In this document: positions 1 to 9,415 of the stretch, piece after piece
How positions within the stretch are numbered: position 1 is the stretch's first letter
How the letters are laid out: each line of letters opens with the position of its first letter
DNA from: JAWXCE01 sp034440495
GTDB lineage: Bacteria > Pseudomonadota > Alphaproteobacteria > Rhizobiales > Rhodomicrobiaceae
Direction: 5' to 3'
Assembly (NCBI GenBank): GCA_034440495.1
Contig: JAWXCE010000078.1
Span: 1 to 46,402 of the forward strand
Length of the DNA stretch: 46,402 bases
Made by a program: the position numbers and the translations under genes
Notes under the pieces: generated by a model
What the model was told of the DNA's origin: nothing
The model's input: the letters and a program-made list of their open reading frames with translations, nothing else
Database searches by the model: none

Positions 1-326
1 ATCGCCGCCAGGCCCGTGCCGATGTAAAATAGCACATAGCCGAAATGGCCCAGCCGGTCCTCGATATTGTCGCCGAACGTCCAGAGATATACCATATTGC
101 CAAGAATATGCGCGATGCCGCCATGCATGAACATGGAGGAAATCAGCGTCACCGCCTCATCGCTTGGATTGCTTAAAAACTCCCTCGGGATGTACGCCCA
201 TTGCCGTGTGAACGCCTCGCCGCCTTGCGTCTGCATGAAAAACACGGCGGCGTTAATGGCGATAAAGAGGTAGGTGACAAAAGGGAAGGACCTGCTTGCG
301 GTGTTGTCGTCGCCGATCGGAATCAT
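1..326 (-). CDS. Rhomboid family intramembrane serine protease (partial)
   Basis: Only the first 108 codons are present; the gene runs off the left edge. The translation opens MIPIGDDN, has a hydrophobic helix at about residues 16-33, and carries HGGIAHILGNMVYLW at residues 68-82. In rhomboids this is the second core helix, whose His and Asn line the oxyanion side of the active site, and WTFGDNIEDRLGH follows as expected. The GxSG catalytic serine would lie beyond the edge, so activity cannot be judged. Rhomboids cut membrane proteins within the bilayer. The start ATG (326-324) is preceded by GGGGCC, a weak ribosome site. Family assignment is firm; the substrate is unknown. Confidence 0.85.
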   Translation of the reverse strand, partial: MIPIGDDNTASRSFPFVTYLFIAINAAVFFMQTQGGEAFTRQWAYIPREFLSNPSDEAVTLISSMFMHGGIAHILGNMVYLWTFGDNIEDRLGHFGYVLFYIGTGLAA

Positions 327-471
327 GCTGGCCCCACAAATAAAATGAGAAAATTAAAGTCTTTGCGACAACGCATTTAGCCCATGCGAGTTCCTTGAAC
401 GCAAGCTTGACCTACGCCCGATAATCAACGTTTACATTTCACTGTTACAGCACAGCCAATTCTAAGCCCGA

Positions 472-577
472 ACCCGATTTGATTAAATCAATAAAATCGG
501 GTGAATCGGCTCTAGATCATAATGTAGAGACGGATTCAGATTTGAGACTGGATCGTAGAGCGCTTCAATCTCAAATC
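472..577. repeat. Intergenic element with two perfect hairpins
   Basis: Between the divergent rhomboid and DedA genes. The first hairpin has a 9-base arm at 472-480 (ACCCGATTT) matched at 494-502, loop 13. The second has GATTTGAG at 539-546 matched by CTCAAATC at 570-577, with TAGAGCGCTTCAATC in the loop. Neither is followed by a T run, so they do not look like simple terminators. Similar AGCGCTT-containing intergenic palindromes are common in Hyphomicrobiales, so this may be one copy of a dispersed family (inference). No second copy was found in this window. Confidence 0.55.
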
Positions 578-606
578 ATCCGGCTTTCGGGCGCAAAGGA
601 AAAAAT

Positions 607-1131
607 ATGGCGAGCGAGTGGATTGAAACCATTGTCAACTTCGCCAAAACCAACGAAGAATGGATTTTGCCAATCGCATTCGCGGTATCAGCGTCGGAAG
701 CGATTATCGGTCTTTCGATTTTTATCCCGTCAACAGCAATATTCGTCGTGCTCGCGTCTGTTGGCGGGTTTGCCGGTCAGAACCTGTTCGCACTATGGCT
801 CGCAGTCGGTGTCGGCGCGGCGGTGGGCGACTGGCTGTCTTATTTAATGGGATATTATTTCGAACAGCCGCTGCGCAGCATGTGGCCGCTATCGCGCAGG
901 CCGCAACTTATCGACGAGGGGCGCGTTTTTTTTGAACGCTGGGGCGTGCTCAGTCTTTTCGTCTGCCGTTTCCTGTATACAGCGAGGCCCATCGTGATGT
1001 TGACGGCAGGGATTGTCAGGATGCCCCAGTTAAAGTTCATAGTCGCAACTCTTGTCTCGGCGTTGTTTTGGGCGGCGATTATTCTCACGCCAGTCACCTA
1101 TGGCGCACGCTGGCTCTCGGACTATTTATAG
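607..1131 (+). CDS. DedA family membrane protein
   Basis: 174 residues. The sequence shows the DedA/SNARE-associated plan: a short amphipathic N-terminus, a hydrophobic stretch at about 18-50 with IFIPSTAIFVVLASVGG, a GDWLSYLMGYYF segment where the family has its conserved acidic/Gly motif, then FFERWGVLSLFVCRFLYTARPIVMLTAGIVRM, the family's F-x-x-R-F-x-x-x-R-x-x-x-x-x-x-AG signature, and a last helix ending near the C-terminus. DedA proteins are inner-membrane lipid-flippase-like proteins; UndA/PopT relatives recycle undecaprenyl phosphate. Which lipid this one moves is unknown. AAGGA sits just upstream of the ATG. It is slightly shorter than the usual ~200 residues. It stands alone behind the hairpin element. 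Confidence 0.85.
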   Translation: MASEWIETIVNFAKTNEEWILPIAFAVSASEAIIGLSIFIPSTAIFVVLASVGGFAGQNLFALWLAVGVGAAVGDWLSYLMGYYFEQPLRSMWPLSRRPQLIDEGRVFFERWGVLSLFVCRFLYTARPIVMLTAGIVRMPQLKFIVATLVSALFWAAIILTPVTYGARWLSDYL

Positions 1132-1191
1132 AGGTGCGCTGTGAAACCTAGCAATCGCTCCTAGATATACAGTGTAAGGAAGGAGAGCACC

Positions 1192-1554
1192 ATGCTTGAT
1201 GTGATAAACCGTTTCGTGTTTGGGCGCGACCGCGTGCGCTGGCTGTTGCCCAAGATTGGCGCGGTTCTCAAGCAGCATTTCGGCGCTAGCGGTAATTACA
1301 CCGCGGGCCAGGTCAAGCGCGCGCTAACCGAGACGAACGCCGCCATTGATCTCCACCCACTTATCTATGCAACGGCATGTATCGAGGAAGAGTTTTTAAA
1401 AGCGCAGCCTGATCTCAACGCAGAGGATTACAAAACCCTTCGCGCCGAAACGCTGAAAATCCTGGATTTGCCGCACTCCAATTTGAGCATGCGCCTGTTT
1501 ATGCAGCGCCATAGCGCCGAAATTGGCAACTCCGGCGAGGGCGGCGCAGTCTGA
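1192..1554 (+). CDS. Hypothetical protein, 120 aa
   Basis: I do not recognise this protein. It is a soluble, mostly helical 120-residue protein with no signal peptide and no membrane segment; it opens MLDVINRFVFGRDRVRWLLPKIG and has a central segment rich in Ala, Thr and Glu. A strong ribosome site (GGAAGGAG, 7 bases before ATG) makes the start and the gene itself credible. It lies 60 bases after the DedA gene on the same strand, so co-transcription is possible, and ends about 95 bases before the AEC transporter. It may be a lineage-specific protein. Confidence 0.7.
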   Translation: MLDVINRFVFGRDRVRWLLPKIGAVLKQHFGASGNYTAGQVKRALTETNAAIDLHPLIYATACIEEEFLKAQPDLNAEDYKTLRAETLKILDLPHSNLSMRLFMQRHSAEIGNSGEGGAV

Positions 1555-1649
1555 TCCCGCTTGCATTGCCGGATGCATCGCGCTTGACAGCACTGCATGC
1601 GCGCGTCTAAGCGCAGGTCATCGCCTCGTTCCAGCCGGATATCTTCAGC

Positions 1650-2591
1650 GTGCAGCTTTTTACGGGCATTCTTACCAGCATCACCTTGCCGATTTTGCTG
1701 CTCGTAGCGCTTGGCTACGGCGTTCAGAGCCGCGCCAAATTCGACCTGGCGACGCTGTCGAAGCTTCAGATTTATGTGCTGATCCCTTGCGCCATTCTGC
1801 ATTTCCTCGTGTCGGCGCGGCTTCCGCTCGGCGATGCGCTGCCGACAGTGTGGTTTACAGTTCTGCAATTCGCCGCGCATTTCGCTGTAGGGTGGGCGCT
1901 GGCAGTAGCGTTTGGCGTGACAGGCCCGGCGCGCACAATTCTGGCGCTGGTTCCAGGCTTCAATAACTCCGGCAATTACGGATTGCCGCTCATCCAGCTT
2001 ACCTTTCCGCCGGATTACCTGCTGCATCAAACCATCGTGCTGTCGATGCACATGGTGCTGCTCGCCTCAGTCGGGCTGTGGATGATGGCGCGGCATTCGG
2101 AGGAAAAGCCGAAGTTTCTGCAGACCGTGTTCGCCACCCCAATGATCCCGGCCGTAGCGCTGGGGCTTGCCCTGAAGGGCATGGACGTGACGCTGCCCGT
2201 GGCGCTCGCCATCCCCCTCATGCTGATGGGCGAGGCGTTCACGCCGCTGGCGCTGTTCCTGCTGGGCGCGCAACTTGCTGGCGTTACCGCGATAGGCGAG
2301 CGTGGGCCACTGGCGCTCGGGTTGATGCTGAAACTCATCGCGGCGCCCGCCATCACCTGGGGGCTGTCCATGTTGTGCGGCTTCTCGGGCGAACTCACTG
2401 CGCTGTTCGTGCTCGGCTCGGCAACGCCTGTCGGCGTGATGGTCGCCGTATTCGCCGCGCGCTACAATACGGCGCCCGCGCTCACCGCCTCGACCGTGTT
2501 CATCTCGACGGTGCTGAGCGCGCTCACTGTCACCGCCTGGATTTTTGTCATGCAAATGGCCGGGTTGATGCCAGCCATGCCTGCGCCATAG
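1650..2591 (+). CDS. AEC (auxin efflux carrier) family permease
   Basis: 313 residues, nearly all hydrophobic, with about ten predicted membrane helices in two inverted halves, the fold of the AEC/BART superfamily. PGFNNSGNYGLPL at about residues 103-115 is the family's broken-helix Asn-Ser-Gly-Asn motif in the first half; the second half carries GSATPVGVMVAVFAARY, the matching crossover. Family members export or exchange small organic acids such as malate or malonate; no substrate can be inferred here. The start is GTG at 1650 because an in-frame stop lies a short way upstream and no ATG is available near the first helix. No good ribosome site is visible. The gene is followed by a palindromic repeat. 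Confidence 0.85.
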   Translation: MQLFTGILTSITLPILLLVALGYGVQSRAKFDLATLSKLQIYVLIPCAILHFLVSARLPLGDALPTVWFTVLQFAAHFAVGWALAVAFGVTGPARTILALVPGFNNSGNYGLPLIQLTFPPDYLLHQTIVLSMHMVLLASVGLWMMARHSEEKPKFLQTVFATPMIPAVALGLALKGMDVTLPVALAIPLMLMGEAFTPLALFLLGAQLAGVTAIGERGPLALGLMLKLIAAPAITWGLSMLCGFSGELTALFVLGSATPVGVMVAVFAARYNTAPALTASTVFISTVLSALTVTAWIFVMQMAGLMPAMPAP

Positions 2592-2601
2592 CATACTTTT
2601 T

Positions 2602-2682
2602 GTCATCGCCGGGCTTGACCCGGCGATCCAGTTTCTGTTGATTACGTGAGATTGGATACCCGGGCCAAACCCGGACATGACG
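2602..2682. repeat. Dispersed palindromic element, copy 1
   Basis: The left arm starts GTCATCGCCGGGCTTGACCC and ends GATCCA; the right arm starts TTGGATACCCGGGCC and ends ACATGACG, so the two ends are near mirror images. The same layout recurs at 14787-14903 and 15317-15405, with a half copy at 6460-6486. The terminal ATGACG supplies a false upstream start for the next gene. Confidence 0.8.
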
Positions 2683-2700
2683 AAAGTGGAGACCACGGCG

Positions 2701-3330
2701 ATGATCGATCTGCACACCTGGAGCACACCGAACGGGCGCAAGGTTTCCATTTGCCTGGAGGAAATGGGGCTGCCTTACACGGTGTTCCCGGTGGACATCA
2801 CCAGAGACGAGCAGTTCCGGCCGGAGTTTCTAGCCATCGCGCCGAACAACCGCATCCCCGCGATTGTGGATCATGACACGGGGCTACACCTGTTCGAGTC
2901 CGGCGCGATTTTGATGTATCTGGCGGAGAAAACGGGGCAGTTCTGGCCGCAGGCCTCGCCCGCAAAATGGCGCGTGGTTGAGTGGCTGATGTGGCAGATG
3001 GGCGGCGCCGGGCCGATGCTCGGGCAGGTGCATCATTTCGTGAAATATAACCCCGGCAAAGCGCCCTATGCGGAGGAGCGCTTTCTGGCGGAAGCGCGGC
3101 GATTGTACGGCGTGCTCGACCGGCGGCTGGCCGAGGCCGAGTTCGTGGGCGGCGATTACTCCATCGCCGACATAGCCATTTTCCAGTGGATAGCGAGGCA
3201 CGAGTGGCAGACTATCGACATCGCCGCCTACCCGAACGTGGTGCGCTGGTACCGCGCCATCGCCGCGCGCTCGGCCGTCCCGCGCGGGTATAATGTGCCG
3301 AAGAGCGGACAAATTATTTCACGCGTTTGA
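2701..3330 (+). CDS. Glutathione S-transferase, YfcG/YghU-like
   Basis: 209 residues from ATG 2701. The N-terminal thioredoxin-like domain (about 1-80) begins IDLHTWSTPNGRKVSICLEE, where TPNGRK is the YfcG/Ure2-type signature: an Asn and neighbouring Thr contact glutathione, not a Tyr/Ser/Cys as in other classes. FESGAILMYLAEKTG (about 67-80) is the gamma-Glu binding Glu-Ser motif. The helical C-terminal domain has DYSIADIAIFQW, the N-capping box. YfcG-type enzymes act mainly as disulfide reductases using GSH or GSSG (family knowledge). An ATG at 2677 is in frame, but it is the end of the palindromic element, so 2701, where family homology begins, is preferred. The gene stands alone. Confidence 0.88.
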   Translation: MIDLHTWSTPNGRKVSICLEEMGLPYTVFPVDITRDEQFRPEFLAIAPNNRIPAIVDHDTGLHLFESGAILMYLAEKTGQFWPQASPAKWRVVEWLMWQMGGAGPMLGQVHHFVKYNPGKAPYAEERFLAEARRLYGVLDRRLAEAEFVGGDYSIADIAIFQWIARHEWQTIDIAAYPNVVRWYRAIAARSAVPRGYNVPKSGQIISRV

Positions 3331-3357
3331 TTATAGGTTGCAGTGGCTTCCAACCAG

Positions 3358-3696
3358 TTAAATTCTTGTTCTGCACCACACTACGCTGAGAGTTATCAGC
3401 CAAATTCGGGATATAAAACACGTAAAGACTAGAGCAATCACACTAATTAAAAACTTAATTGACTTCCGGACAGTAATTTTTACAGCAAAAACGTTTGTTC
3501 TTACAGTATTATTACTAAAGACGTTTATTGTCTTGTAATTATCGATATATATAGGGTTAGATTTTTCCAGCTTATTTATCGTTTTTTGAGGTTTATGTTT
3601 TGTAGGAACACTTTCTAACTTAGAAAGCTCCCCCTCCAGATTTGGATTCTTTACCAGAAATGACAACTGATTTGGGTCATTAAGTTTTTTAGCCAT
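3358..3696 (-). CDS. Hypothetical AT-rich protein with C-terminal membrane segment
   Basis: An open frame of 112 codons from ATG 3696 (MAKKLNDPNQLSFL), extendable upstream in the same frame to 3822. The first 70 residues are charged and Lys/Asn/Glu-rich; a hydrophobic stretch of about 25 residues (FLISVIALVFTCFISRIWL) lies near the C-terminus. I do not recognise it. Base and codon use (AAA, AAT, ATA, TTA) are strikingly AT-rich against the GC-rich neighbours, which suggests transfer from elsewhere. There is no convincing ribosome site. It may be a real small membrane-anchored protein or a decayed foreign fragment. Confidence 0.35.
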   Translation of the reverse strand: MAKKLNDPNQLSFLVKNPNLEGELSKLESVPTKHKPQKTINKLEKSNPIYIDNYKTINVFSNNTVRTNVFAVKITVRKSIKFLISVIALVFTCFISRIWLITLSVVWCRTRI

Positions 3697-4110
3697 ATCG
3701 GTTTCGTAACCTGCGAATCTTGCACGAACAAGAGTATATGATAAGACTGAGTTTCCCCTGTGTACAATCGGACAATTGTGTGATTGTTGGCTGTGAACTT
3801 CGTGGATAAGTTGAAGCCGCAAATGCAGCGGACACCTTTCCTCTCACAAAGCGTCAGCGCCTGCGCTAAGCCGTAGCGGCTTTGGTCTTGGCGGCGAGTT
3901 CCGTCCGTAGCTCGTTGTCGGCCGTGGTATGGCGGCGAGGCAACTCTACTCTCTGCGTGGCGAAGTAGCAGAGTTCTCGTCCGCACGTGCGAATTGCGCA
4001 GACCCTACATGACAAACATGAAGTCGTGTGGCAGAACGCATGGATCACCCATCTCCAACCCACTACGCCGCCCGTATCAGTGCTCGTGATCTAACCAGGT
4101 TCCTTTCCCT
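3697..4110. other. Gap without a supported gene
   Basis: About 410 bases between the AT-rich patch and the hydrolase. Short open frames exist on the minus strand, but none has a start with a ribosome site or a recognisable motif. A small perfect palindrome, AGCCGTAGCGGCT, sits near 3869. Base composition returns to GC-rich at about 3830, which marks the right boundary of the AT-rich patch. Confidence 0.4.
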
Positions 4111-5643
4111 ATGAAACTCCTTTCCATCTTTGTTGCTGGGATCGCGCTTGTCGCCATCGCGGTGGGGTCATGGCAGCTCTCCGCCGCCACGGAGGGAGTC
4201 ACGGTTACGCCTGCACAAGTCGGCGCAACGCCTGCTAACGTGTTTCGGCCAGCATCGGGAAGCCCGGCGCCGGTGGTGGTCATCGCCCACGGCTTCGCGG
4301 GATCGCAGCAGCTTATGCAGCCGTTTGCGCTAACTCTGGCGCGTAGTGGTTACATCGTGGTGACGTTTGACTGCCTCGGCCACGGCCGCAACCCGCAGCC
4401 CTTGCGCGGCAGCATCACGGAGGCGGACGGGGCTACGAAAGCGTTGGTGGAGGAATTTGAACGTGTGGCGGCTTTCGCGCGCGGCCTGGACGGCTCCGAT
4501 GGCCGCATCGCGGTGCTTGGCCATTCCATGGCCTCGGACATCGTCATCCGGTATGCGATGGCGCACCCGGTTGTATCGGCGACGGTGGCGGTGTCCATGT
4601 TTTCGCCTGTGGTGACCCCGGCAAGTCCGCGCAATCTCGCTGTGATAGTCGGCGACCTCGAACCCGAGGCGCTGAAGGACGAGGGTCGCCGCGTGGTCGG
4701 CATGGTCTCCGGCGAGCCGCCCGCCTTGCGCAAAACCTATGGCGACGTGGCCAGCGGCAATGCACGCCGCCTCTCGTTCTCGTCCGGCGTCGAGCATATC
4801 GGCGTGCTTTATAGCGCTGAAAGCCTGACCGAGGCGCGCGACTGGCTGAACGCCGTTTTTGCGAGGGCTTCTGATGGGCAGGCCGATGCTCGCGGCCCAT
4901 GGCTTGGCCTACTTTTCCTTGGGATTTTGCTGCTGGCGTGGCCGCTCTCCAAGCTTTTGCCGCAGGTTTCCCCGGCGCCACAGGGCGCAGGCCTGCCGTG
5001 GCGCAAACTGCTCCCGGTCACCATTGCGCCCGCCGTTCTGACGCCGCTCATTTTATGGAAGGCGCCAACCGAGTTTCTGCCCATCCTGCTTGGCGACTAC
5101 ATCACCGTGCATTTCGCGCTTTACGGCCTACTGACAGCAGTGGGCCTTTGGTTCGTTACGCGCGGTGGCGCCAGCAGGGACAATACCCAACTCTCATTCG
5201 TCAGCTATGGGAAGCTCGCCATCAGCGGGTGCGTGGTGGGCGCATACAGCATCTTCGCCTTCGGCCTGCCTATCGACCGATACATAACCTCATTCTGGCC
5301 TATCCCCGAACGCCTGACCCTGATCGGCGCGGTTATGATTGGCACGCTGCCTTATTTCCTAGCTGATGAGTGGCTAACGCGCGGCGCGGGTGCCCAATGG
5401 GGCGCTTATGCGGTCACCAAACTCTGCCTCCTCGTGTCGCTCGGCATCGCCGTGGCGCTTAACTTCGACAAGCTGTTTTTCCTCATTCTCATCATCCCGA
5501 TCATTCTTATCTTTTTCACGGTTTATGGCCTGTTGAGCGGATGGGCCTACAGCCGAACGCGGCACCCATTCGCGGGAGGCATAGCAAACGCCGCCGCATT
5601 CGCGTGGGCCATCGCCGTCACCTTCCCGATGCTGATGAGATAG
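4111..5643 (+). CDS. Alpha/beta hydrolase with C-terminal multi-pass membrane domain
   Basis: 510 residues. An N-terminal hydrophobic helix (about 4-25) acts as signal anchor. The hydrolase part follows: HGFAG at 60-64 forms the oxyanion hole, GHSMA with Ser139 is the nucleophile elbow, and a His in the segment SSGVEHIGVLYS is a plausible catalytic base. From about residue 265 the sequence changes to seven or eight hydrophobic helices (for example WLGLLFLGILLLAWPLSKLL and LFFLILIIPIILIFFTVYGL). The catalytic part would therefore face the periplasm, tethered to an integral membrane module. Substrate unknown; ester or lipid-linked substrates are conceivable. It is single, with a weak ribosome site. 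Confidence 0.75.
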   Translation: MKLLSIFVAGIALVAIAVGSWQLSAATEGVTVTPAQVGATPANVFRPASGSPAPVVVIAHGFAGSQQLMQPFALTLARSGYIVVTFDCLGHGRNPQPLRGSITEADGATKALVEEFERVAAFARGLDGSDGRIAVLGHSMASDIVIRYAMAHPVVSATVAVSMFSPVVTPASPRNLAVIVGDLEPEALKDEGRRVVGMVSGEPPALRKTYGDVASGNARRLSFSSGVEHIGVLYSAESLTEARDWLNAVFARASDGQADARGPWLGLLFLGILLLAWPLSKLLPQVSPAPQGAGLPWRKLLPVTIAPAVLTPLILWKAPTEFLPILLGDYITVHFALYGLLTAVGLWFVTRGGASRDNTQLSFVSYGKLAISGCVVGAYSIFAFGLPIDRYITSFWPIPERLTLIGAVMIGTLPYFLADEWLTRGAGAQWGAYAVTKLCLLVSLGIAVALNFDKLFFLILIIPIILIFFTVYGLLSGWAYSRTRHPFAGGIANAAAFAWAIAVTFPMLMR

Positions 5644-5691
5644 CCGCGCGTACTGGTTTACCCCGCTGCCATGTCGTGGCAGAACGTGGTG

Positions 5692-6414
5692 ATGAACAAG
5701 CTCGAACACTCGCATCATCCGGATCATATCGCCGAGCGTTTGGCGACGGGGCCGCGCGCGAGCTACATCCGTGACTGGGTGTATGGCGGCATCGACGGAG
5801 CCATCACCACGTTCGCCATCGTCGCGGGGGCGATTGGGGCCAATCTGGAAAGCCGCTACGTGCTCATCCTCGGCGTCGCCAACGTCCTGGCGGACGGTCT
5901 GTCGATGGCGGCGGCGAATTACTTCGGCACCCGCACCGAGATCGAGGAATATGAGCACGTGCGCTCGATGGAGGAGCGGCACCTCGACGCCGACGAGGAG
6001 GGCGAGCGGGAGGAGGTGCGGCAGATTTTCGAGGCCAAGGGGTTCGCCGGGGGCGATCTCGATCGCGCGGTGAACGTGATCACCGCCGAGCGCGATCGCT
6101 GGATCGCGACGATGATGGCCGAGGAGCACGGCCTGCCGCCGGTCAACCGCTCCGCCACACATTCGGCTTTGGCGACGTTTGCCGCGTTCGTTCTGTGCGG
6201 AATGGTGCCGATCACGCCGTTCGTGCTGGGCCTGCCGCACGCCGCATGGCTCGCCGCCGTGATGACGGGCGCGACGTTTTTCGCCATCGGCTCCATCCGC
6301 TCGAAATGGTCGCCAAAGGTGTGGTGGCGGGCCGGGCTGGAAACCACCCTCATCGGTCTGGCCGCAGCGGGCGTCGCGTATCTTGTCGGCGACGTGCTGC
6401 ACAAGGTGCTTTAA
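5692..6414 (+). CDS. VIT1/CCC1 family iron/manganese transporter
   Basis: 240 residues from ATG 5692 (an in-frame ATG also lies at 5671). HSHHPDHIAERL and SYIRDWVYGGIDGAITTFAIVAGAIGA are the family's opening: a His-rich cytoplasmic stretch followed by helix 1 with the conserved Asp that binds the metal. Helix 2 (LADGLSMAAANYFGTRTE) is followed by an acidic cytoplasmic segment rich in Glu (about 90-140), which corresponds to the metal-binding domain of plant VIT1, and three further helices end the protein. Such proteins move Fe2+ or Mn2+ out of the cytosol, probably by proton exchange. Metal choice cannot be read from the sequence. It lies about 50 bases after the hydrolase gene on the same strand. 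Confidence 0.85.
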   Translation: MNKLEHSHHPDHIAERLATGPRASYIRDWVYGGIDGAITTFAIVAGAIGANLESRYVLILGVANVLADGLSMAAANYFGTRTEIEEYEHVRSMEERHLDADEEGEREEVRQIFEAKGFAGGDLDRAVNVITAERDRWIATMMAEEHGLPPVNRSATHSALATFAAFVLCGMVPITPFVLGLPHAAWLAAVMTGATFFAIGSIRSKWSPKVWWRAGLETTLIGLAAAGVAYLVGDVLHKVL

Positions 6415-6459
6415 AAACGAGTTGAGAGTCTGGTTTAAGTCGAAGCAGCGTGCCCTTTT

Positions 6460-6486
6460 GTCATGGCCGGGCTTGACCCGATCCCA
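6460..6486. repeat. Dispersed palindromic element, half copy
   Basis: GTCATGGCCGGGCTTGACCC followed by GATCCCA matches the left arm of the element at 2602-2682, but the right arm is missing; CATAACCGGA downstream may be its decayed rest. It lies between the convergent VIT1 and DUF934 genes. Confidence 0.65.
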
Positions 6487-6503
6487 TCATAACCGGACGT
6501 AGT

Positions 6504-6987
6504 CTATGTTTGGCGGGCGGACCAGCGGGCTATGAGAATGTTTTGCGGGCCGGGATAGCCGGGCTGGTAGCCAACGCTCATGGATGCTGCGGCCTCCAGC
6601 CATTGCGCCTCGGGCTGGCGTGCGGCCAGGGCGTCCGAGATTTCGACGGTGTCGAAGCCGCAGGCGCGGGCATAGGCGTACTGATCGGGAATGATGTGGC
6701 CCTTAGCCCGCAGTTCGCCGCGGAACCCGAGGCGGCGCAGGCGTTTGCCGAGCGAGAAGCCGCGGCCATCGTTGAATCCGGGGAAGGGGATTACAACCAT
6801 CGCGATCTTGTCGAAGAGCGGCTGCAAGCTCTCCGGCGACGCATTGTTCGGGATTTCAACGCCATTTGCGCCCAGTGCGTCGCCCTCGTCCAGAAGGCGC
6901 TTCAGCGGCGCGATAGTTTTTTCGCCGGGCGCCGCCGTTTCGCTGTCCGCTAGCACGCGCCAGTCGTCCACCGTGAAGCCGCCGTCT

Positions 6988-7001
<14 letters not shown>
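6504..7001 (-). CDS. DUF934 family protein of the sulfite reduction cluster
   Basis: 165 residues from ATG 7001 (MPLIKDGGF, the usual opening). It contains IPNNASPESLQPLFDKIAMVVIPFPGFNDGRGFSLGKRLRRLGFRGELRAKGHIIPDQYAYARACGFD in substance: the F-x-D-G-R-G-x-S-x-A/G-x-x-L-R and G-x-x-x-x-D-Q patterns that define DUF934. These proteins are found almost only beside siroheme sulfite/nitrite reductases in Alpha- and Betaproteobacteria, and a role in sulfur assimilation or electron delivery has been presumed, not shown. The start overlaps the end of the reductase gene by 14 bases, implying translational coupling. It is the last gene of the leftward operon. Confidence 0.85.
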
Positions 7002-8643
<1,642 letters not shown>

Positions 8644-8654
8644 GGCGTCTCTCT

Positions 8655-9002
8655 TTAAGCGGCTTCAGCGGAGATGAATGCTTTAAATGGCGTCACACCA
8701 GCAGGATCGGCGGCATCCGGCCAAAACGACGGACGCGCGCGAACCCGCATTTTCTCGCGGTAATGGGTGGGACATGGATTGGCGTTTGTGTCAAGCTCCA
8801 CATCCACCAGATAAACGCCCACAACTTCGTTCGCTTGTTCGGACGCCTGCCCCTTTTCCATCAGCGCAGCGGCCGCTTCCGGGGTACTGGCCACGCTTGC
8901 GCCTTCCAGATCGGCGCGCCACACGCTGCCCGCCCAAAACACGGAATACCCGCCGAGTAGCTGATTTGCCGTCAGAATTTTAGGTGCATTCTTTTTCGAC
9001 AT
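8655..9002 (-). CDS. DUF2849 domain protein
   Basis: 115 residues. ILTANQLLGGYSVFWAG and W-R at the start are the DUF2849 opening, followed by VVGVYLVDVELDTNANPCPTHYREKMRVRARPSF in outline, with a Pro-x-H-Y-R-E-x-x-R motif typical of the family. It is soluble with no signal peptide. In Alphaproteobacteria this gene nearly always precedes the sulfite reductase gene; the function has not been defined, though a part in enzyme assembly or siroheme delivery has been guessed. It lies 11 bases upstream of the reductase in the same operon. The start ATG is followed closely by the family homology. Confidence 0.88.
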   Translation of the reverse strand: MSKKNAPKILTANQLLGGYSVFWAGSVWRADLEGASVASTPEAAAALMEKGQASEQANEVVGVYLVDVELDTNANPCPTHYREKMRVRARPSFWPDAADPAGVTPFKAFISAEAA

Positions 9003-9022
9003 GGAATTACTCTCTCAACCCA

Positions 9023-9334
9023 TTAGTCTTGCGCAATGGTCAATTTCAAACCGTCAAGGCTATCATCCCAGATGATCTGACAGGCAAGGCGGGATGTGTC
9101 GTGCAGCACCGGAATCTGGTCGAGCATTTCAGTTTCCTCGTCGCGCGCGGGGTGTAGCTTCGGCACCCACGCCTCATCGACGATCACATGACACGTAGCG
9201 CATGAGCAAGCGCCGCCGCACGTGCCCTCAATACCGACCTTGTAATCGCGTAGAATTTCCATCACGCGCCAACCTTCGATGGCTTCCAGCTCGTGCGTCA
9301 CGCCGCTGCGATCGGTGACAATAATAACTCCCAT
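9023..9334 (-). CDS. 2Fe-2S ferredoxin, adrenodoxin type
   Basis: 103 residues. The plant/vertebrate-type fold has cluster ligands Cys39, Cys45, Cys48 (in GTCGGACSCATC) and Cys85 (RLACQI); the C-x5-C-x2-C ... C spacing and the acidic stretch EETEMLDQ place it with adrenodoxin/FdxB-like proteins and not with photosynthetic ones. An extra Cys43 sits inside the loop. It is the first gene of the leftward operon, 20 bases before DUF2849, so it probably feeds electrons to the sulfite reductase. That pairing is inference: many such clusters use a different reductase. AGGAAAAGC precedes the ATG. Confidence 0.88.
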   Translation of the reverse strand: MGVIIVTDRSGVTHELEAIEGWRVMEILRDYKVGIEGTCGGACSCATCHVIVDEAWVPKLHPARDEETEMLDQIPVLHDTSRLACQIIWDDSLDGLKLTIAQD

Positions 9335-9415
9335 GCTTTTCCTCGTCAGCGCTCCTAATGTCTGAGTTTAGCGCCGACATCCCGCCAAGAAATGAATTGC
9401 CACGCCGTTGCAATG

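Noticed and set aside
1428..2051. 207-codon minus-strand frame over the AEC gene start
   Set aside because: Arg/Gln/Cys-rich shadow with no ribosome site; the plus strand carries a family-wide match.
2677..2700. Earlier ATG for the GST gene
   Set aside because: This ATG is the terminal ATGACG of the dispersed palindrome; family homology starts at 2701.
3830..4105. Cys-rich minus-strand frame considered as a transposase or intron ORF remnant
   Set aside because: No DDE, HUH or reverse-transcriptase motif could be recognised in any frame.
5374..6402. 342-codon minus-strand frame across the VIT1 gene
   Set aside because: Rich in Arg/His/Gly as expected for an antisense frame; the plus strand has a clear transporter family.
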